Assembly (NCBI GenBank): GCA_009784895.1
Contig: WQXJ01000007.1
Span: 1-56,855, forward strand
Length of the DNA stretch: 56,855 nucleotides
Origin: Micrococcales bacterium
GTDB lineage: Bacteria; Actinomycetota; Actinomycetes; Actinomycetales; WQXJ01
Direction: 5' to 3'
Position numbers and translations under genes: made by a program. The notes beneath the pieces were generated by a model. That model was not told the origin of the DNA and ran no database searches. It worked only from the letters and a program-made list of their open reading frames with translations. This document shows positions 53,456-56,855 of this stretch, piece by piece (position 1 is the first letter of the stretch; each line of letters opens with the position of its first letter).

Positions 53456-53479
53456 ATGATGTGGTCCACGAGACAGTGA
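53456..53479 (+). other. Seven-codon ORF with strong ribosome site before pyk
   Basis: AAGGAGGA stands directly before ATGATG, and the frame reads MMWSTRQ then stops, 45 bp upstream of the pyk start. It could be a leader peptide, a remnant of a decayed gene, or chance. Confidence 0.25.
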
Positions 53480-53524
53480 GATACAGGCGTCCCCGAAACT
53501 ATGAGCGGGCCATCAGGAGGAAAG

Positions 53525-54955
53525 ATGCGGCGAGCCAAGATTGTTTGCACTATTGGACCGGCCAGCAATGACCAGGCCTCGATCAGGTCCTTGATCCAGG
53601 CCGGGATGAACGTGGCCCGGTTCAACCTGTCGCATGGCAGCCGGGCCGAACACGCGGTTGTTTACCACCGGGTCAGGAAAGCCAGCCAGGAGTTAGGTGT
53701 GCCGGTGGCGATTCTGGCGGATTTGCAGGGGCCCAAGATCCGACTGGGCGCCTTTGGCGGCGGACAACCGGTCGAGCTGACGGCCGGTGATAGGTTCACC
53801 ATTACAACTGAGGACGTGGTCGGCAACGCCAAGCGGGCTTCGACCACATATCAGGCCCTACCCAAGGACACCAAACCCGGCGATGTGGTGCTGATAGACG
53901 ACGGCAATGTTGTGCTGCGGGTCGAATCAATTGACAAGACCCAGGTGATTACCAGCGTGCGGGTTGGGGGCAAAGTTGGCGACCACAAGGGCATCAATCT
54001 GCCCGGAGCCGCTCCTTCGGCGCCAACTCTCTCAGCTAAGGATCGGGCAGATCTGAGCTTTGCCCTCGACCTTGGCGTGGACTGGGTGGCTCTGTCCTAT
54101 GTCCGCTCGGCCGCCGACCACGCCGAAGTGGTCAGAGCCATGGACATGGTCGGGGTGCAACGGCCGGTCATAGCCAAGATCGAAAAACCCCAGGCCGTCG
54201 ACGTCCTCGAAGAGATCATCGAGTCATTCGACGGGGTCATGGTGGCGCGCGGCGATTTGGGAGTCGAACTACCACTCGAAGACGTGCCGCTGGTCCAAAA
54301 GAGAGCCATCGACCTGGCCCGCAGCTTTGCCAAACCAGTCATCGTGGCGACCCAGATGCTCGAATCAATGACAACCAACCCAAGGCCCACTCGAGCCGAG
54401 GCCTCGGACTGCGCCAACGCGGTGCTAGATGGGGCTTCAGCTTTGATGCTGTCTAGCGAGACCTCGATTGGAGCGTACGCCGCCAAAAGCGTCCAAACGA
54501 TGGCCAGAATCATCGAAGTGACCGAGGCTGGGGGACAGGCCCGGATGGCCCCAATGACGGTGATGCCGCACACTCGCTCGGGCATTTTGACCCAGTATGC
54601 CGCCAGCATTGGTGACCGGGTGGAGGCCAAATACCTGGTGGCCTTCACCGAGACGGGCGACACTGCCCGCCGCCTGTCGAGGCTACGCTCGGCTCTGCCA
54701 ATGATCGCCATGACCCCTGACCCAGAAGTTCGCCGGCAGCTGTCCTTGGTTTGGGGTGTGGAAGCCTTTGAGGTGGCCAATCAGAGCAGCAGCGATGAGA
54801 TGGTGGCGGCGGCCGATGTCGTGCTTAAGGCCCAGGGTCTGGCCGTCGAGGGCGAAACGATCGTCATCGTCTCCGGCGCGCCTGTTGGCACGGCCGGTTC
54901 GACAAACCAGATCCTGGTCCACCAAATTGGCGGCCTGGACGCACCTGTCGACTAG
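53525..54955 (+). CDS. pyk: Pyruvate kinase
   Basis: A 476-residue glycolytic enzyme making pyruvate and ATP from phosphoenolpyruvate. RRAKIVCTIGPAS opens the barrel, NVARFNLSHGS and the central MVARGDLGVELPLEDVPLVQ follow, the active-site lysine lies in VIAKIEKPQA, and the C-terminal effector domain spans about 350-476. The ATG at 53525 follows GGAGGAAAG. Its stop shares the tetranucleotide CTAG with the stop of the opposing gene, leaving no intergenic space. Confidence 0.97.
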   Translation: MRRAKIVCTIGPASNDQASIRSLIQAGMNVARFNLSHGSRAEHAVVYHRVRKASQELGVPVAILADLQGPKIRLGAFGGGQPVELTAGDRFTITTEDVVGNAKRASTTYQALPKDTKPGDVVLIDDGNVVLRVESIDKTQVITSVRVGGKVGDHKGINLPGAAPSAPTLSAKDRADLSFALDLGVDWVALSYVRSAADHAEVVRAMDMVGVQRPVIAKIEKPQAVDVLEEIIESFDGVMVARGDLGVELPLEDVPLVQKRAIDLARSFAKPVIVATQMLESMTTNPRPTRAEASDCANAVLDGASALMLSSETSIGAYAAKSVQTMARIIEVTEAGGQARMAPMTVMPHTRSGILTQYAASIGDRVEAKYLVAFTETGDTARRLSRLRSALPMIAMTPDPEVRRQLSLVWGVEAFEVANQSSSDEMVAAADVVLKAQGLAVEGETIVIVSGAPVGTAGSTNQILVHQIGGLDAPVD

Positions 54956-55584
54956 AAGCCCCGGGTCGTTTCCCGCCCCAGCAGGCGGTCTCTGGTCTCC
55001 TGAGACCAGCCTCTATTGACCATGGACCGTTCGTACGCCGTCAGAACGTCTTGGTCGCTCAATCCGAGCCTGTTGGCTTGGCTGGTCGCAGCCGCCAGGC
55101 CTGCAAACAGCCCGGTTGGGAGAGCAATAAGGGGCAGCATCGCGGCCAGAGCCAGTGCCACTATGGCCTTCGCCTTTGGCCGCGCTTTCACCACTGCCAC
55201 AGTCGCCAAGGCCACCACGGCCGTCGAGGCGACAATGAGGGCCACCGCTACATAGGCCGAGGCGAATGTGGCCTTCATCGGGTCGTGGCCTAGCCAATTG
55301 GTGAGGCCAAACATGGTCCAGCCGACAATGGCCCAGGCAACGCCAAGGGCAACGGCACCGATCAGGGCCGTCAAGCTCATACGCCCGGCTCGTTTGGGTG
55401 GAACCGGCGGAGGCATGGGTGCCCCAGACCAATACCAGGCCGATGCCGGCCCTGGCGGCGGGCCATAGCCAACAGCAGGCTGGTCTTGAGGCCAGGTCAC
55501 CGGGCCGGGCGGTGCGGCAAGACGGGAGGGGTCACCGGCCTGGGCAGGGACTGAACCTGACGCTGGGTCGGATGGGCTGGTCAT
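54952..55584 (-). CDS. Proline-rich membrane protein of unknown function
   Basis: A 210-residue protein. A disordered N terminus rich in Pro, Gly and Ala (about residues 1-65) precedes three or four hydrophobic helices (around MSLTALIGAVALGVAWAIVG, YVAVALIVASTAVVALATVA and IVALALAAMLPLIALPTGLF) and a short polar C-terminal tail with QDVLTAYERSMVNRGW. The layout resembles small actinobacterial DUF4190/DUF4352-neighbour proteins, but I recognise no family. The ATG at 55584 follows GGAGCAACA. It converges on pyk with overlapping stop codons. Confidence 0.7.
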   Translation of the reverse strand: MTSPSDPASGSVPAQAGDPSRLAAPPGPVTWPQDQPAVGYGPPPGPASAWYWSGAPMPPPVPPKRAGRMSLTALIGAVALGVAWAIVGWTMFGLTNWLGHDPMKATFASAYVAVALIVASTAVVALATVAVVKARPKAKAIVALALAAMLPLIALPTGLFAGLAAATSQANRLGLSDQDVLTAYERSMVNRGWSQETRDRLLGRETTRGF

Positions 55585-55913
55585 TGTTGCTCCGATCACG
55601 GTGATTCGCACCTGGCCACGGTCACGATTTAGGTTTGGTCCCCGGTGCCGACGCGGCTATCAGTCAGGAAGCGCGATCCAGCCAAGCTATCACGCCCTTG
55701 GCTTGTGGTGGTCGGCCGCGCCACCGGTGCAAAAGCGGCGATGCTATCCGCGCCTGGTAGAGCCATTCGGAGCTGCTGCCCATTGGCCCCAGCCGTATTT
55801 TGGCCCAGGCCCACCGCGAGACCTGCTCAATCTGTCGCGCCCCGGAGGAGCCACCTACTAAAGCAGCTGGTCAAGGAGTTTCGATACAAATTCAGTCGGC
55901 AGACCCACCTGGT
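55585..55913. other. Intergenic region without recognised gene
   Basis: About 330 bases between divergent genes. Open frames exist but have no recognisable similarity, ribosome site or consistent codon pattern. The right part leads into the promoter of the next gene. Confidence 0.4.
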
Positions 55914-55944
55914 TTCGCGGAAGTGCGAATGGGTGTTGTAGAGT
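55914..55944 (+). promoter_or_regulatory. Candidate leaderless promoter with operator-like repeat
   Basis: TAGAGT at 55939-55944 lies six bases before the ATG at 55951, the spacing expected if transcription starts at the A of the start codon; no ribosome site is present. Just upstream, TTCGC and GCGAA (55914-55929) form perfect 5-bp arms around a 6-bp spacer. Confidence 0.45.
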
Positions 55945-55950
55945 CTGGGC

Positions 55951-56550
55951 ATGTCATACCTGGATGTTGAAGCGCGATTGCGCACAGCCCTAATTACCCT
56001 CATCCTGGACGAATACTCATTGCTCCAGTCGGTTCGCCTGCCAGTTCCGGCCTCACAACGGGTGATTGCCACCCAGCTGGCCTGGCGACTGCGCACGGAG
56101 TATGAACGGTCCTGGGACGTTGACGTCGAGTACAACCGGATTGGCCACGGCTACAAGCCCGGTACCCGGCCGGATGCTCCGGATCCGGCGGCGCGGCCGG
56201 TCGACATTTCGATCCATCACCGCGGTCTAACCGGTCCGGCCGCCAACTTGCTGGTTATCGAACTCAAGACCCACGGCGTGGACGACCTGGCCGCGGAGCT
56301 GGCCCAGTTGAACGCGACCAAGGTTGGTTTCAAGTATCGGCACGCAGCGCTGCTTGACCTTGGCATGCGCGAGGGTGATGACCCCAACGGACCGCCGGTG
56401 GTGCTGGAGCCAGCCTGGCTCTGGTTGCCCGGTGGCCGCGACATGTCGCCGGTCTTTGACGGCGATCAGGCCAAGCAACTTTCCCGCGAAGGCTGGCAGG
56501 CTCACGAGCTCAGAGTGGCCACGCGCAAAGCCCTGGAGCAGGCCAGCTAG
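55951..56550 (+). CDS. Hypothetical protein, possible PD-(D/E)XK-like fold
   Basis: A 199-residue soluble protein not recognised with certainty. The central segment contains a VDISIHHR strand and then LLVIELKTHG, spaced like the D...ExK core of PD-(D/E)XK nucleases (Asp near 90, Glu-Leu-Lys near 109-111). The N-terminal helical part SLLQSVRLPVPASQRVIATQLAWRL-like precedes it. It may be a defence or repair nuclease, or an inactive relative. The probable promoter is leaderless. No partner gene is adjacent, and repeats follow downstream. Confidence 0.6.
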   Translation: MSYLDVEARLRTALITLILDEYSLLQSVRLPVPASQRVIATQLAWRLRTEYERSWDVDVEYNRIGHGYKPGTRPDAPDPAARPVDISIHHRGLTGPAANLLVIELKTHGVDDLAAELAQLNATKVGFKYRHAALLDLGMREGDDPNGPPVVLEPAWLWLPGGRDMSPVFDGDQAKQLSREGWQAHELRVATRKALEQAS

Positions 56551-56692
56551 CCTGACCGCCCAGGGCCACTCGGCCCAAATGGCCTGGTCGGCAGGCTTCA
56601 AGCGGCTCAAGGACGCAAGCGTCCTGACCCTCGCCTCAATCATGGTGCTCCTCGGCGCTGCGCGCCTCGTCAACAATTTCGTTGGCCTCACA

Positions 56693-56712
56693 AAACCAAG
56701 CATGCTTGGTTT
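56693..56712. repeat. Perfect 20-bp palindrome
   Basis: AAACCAAG-CATG-CTTGGTTT is a perfect palindrome in the non-coding right end, about 140 bp after the last gene. With its T-rich right arm it could act as a terminator hairpin, or it may be a protein-binding site. Confidence 0.6.
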
Positions 56713-56752
56713 GACTCGGCCTGCCTCATTGTGCCCTGGGTGGTGTTGTGGT

Positions 56753-56842
56753 TCAGGACATAGGAAACCCATGTCTCAGGACATAGGCAACTAGTGTCTC
56801 TGGACACCGGAAACCAACACTGGGCTCAGACACCGGGAACCA
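56753..56842. repeat. 23-bp tandem repeats at the right edge
   Basis: Units start at 56753, 56776 and 56799 with period 23 (core TCAGGACATAGGAAAC), and a shifted, degraded fourth is near 56826. The GACAT/GACACC words resemble sequences that in my memory often stand beside IS3/IS481-like elements in actinobacteria, so a mobile element may begin just outside the window. Confidence 0.65.
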
Positions 56843-56855
56843 TCCCCGCCACGTC

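Noticed and set aside
55601-55861. Open frames in the gap before the last gene
   Set aside because: Several overlapping frames on both strands with no similarity or ribosome site; none stands out as real.
56227-56772. Minus-strand open frame overlapping the last gene
   Set aside because: It is the shadow of the plus-strand gene at 55951 and shows no motifs; codon bias favours the plus strand.

Overview
The window is about 57 kb of GC-rich DNA from an actinobacterium (Actinomycetota). The evidence is a complete Pup-proteasome locus (arc, dop, pup, prcB, prcA, pafA), OpcA next to Zwf, the xerD-parA-scpA-scpB-rluB-tyrA-cmk-plsC-der string, and the hisF-hisI...trpC-trpB-trpA-lgt...pyk order usual in that phylum. 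A ferredoxin-dependent indolepyruvate oxidoreductase (iorAB) points to an anaerobic or fermentative life style. I cannot name the genus. No rRNA, tRNA, transposase, phage gene or CRISPR array was seen.

Left part (1-6.7 kb): iorA-iorB face a paaK-like aryl-CoA ligase plus a two-ACT-domain protein, a compact aromatic 2-oxoacid to aryl-CoA module. A CPA1-type Na+/H+ antiporter follows. Middle-left (6.8-19.5 kb): a large sugar island with two complete sets of CUT1 ABC transporter components (binding lipoprotein plus two permeases each, no ATPase), two related Gfo/Idh/MocA oxidoreductases, a SIS-domain protein, a ROK kinase, a neutral/alkaline-ceramidase-like hydrolase and a ROK repressor. This is the best candidate here for an undescribed catabolic pathway. 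Next (19.6-24.2 kb) come opcA, zwf and tkt on the minus strand, without tal or a lactonase gene.

24.5-39 kb: xerD, then an eight-gene translationally coupled string for chromosome segregation and housekeeping (parA, scpA, scpB, rluB, tyrA, cmk, plsC, der), a soluble Ser/Thr kinase with an altered catalytic loop, malQ, a RecB-like Fe-S nuclease, a site-2 protease and trmI with an expanded repeat-rich N terminus. Between trmI and arc lies about 1.2 kb of non-coding DNA packed with several repeat classes, including three direct and three inverted 31-bp units and a copy of the 3' end of trmI.

40-57 kb: the Pup-proteasome operon, hisF, hisI, two DUF4190-like membrane proteins, trpCBA-lgt (with a 56-bp tandem duplication at the trpA/lgt junction), a VapBC-type toxin-antitoxin pair with a clear palindromic operator, pyk, a proline-rich membrane protein and a possible PD-(D/E)XK protein with a leaderless-looking promoter. 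The right edge carries 23-bp tandem repeats that may border a mobile element outside the window. Many genes overlap by 4 bp (ATGA or GTGA), so translational coupling is the rule here.
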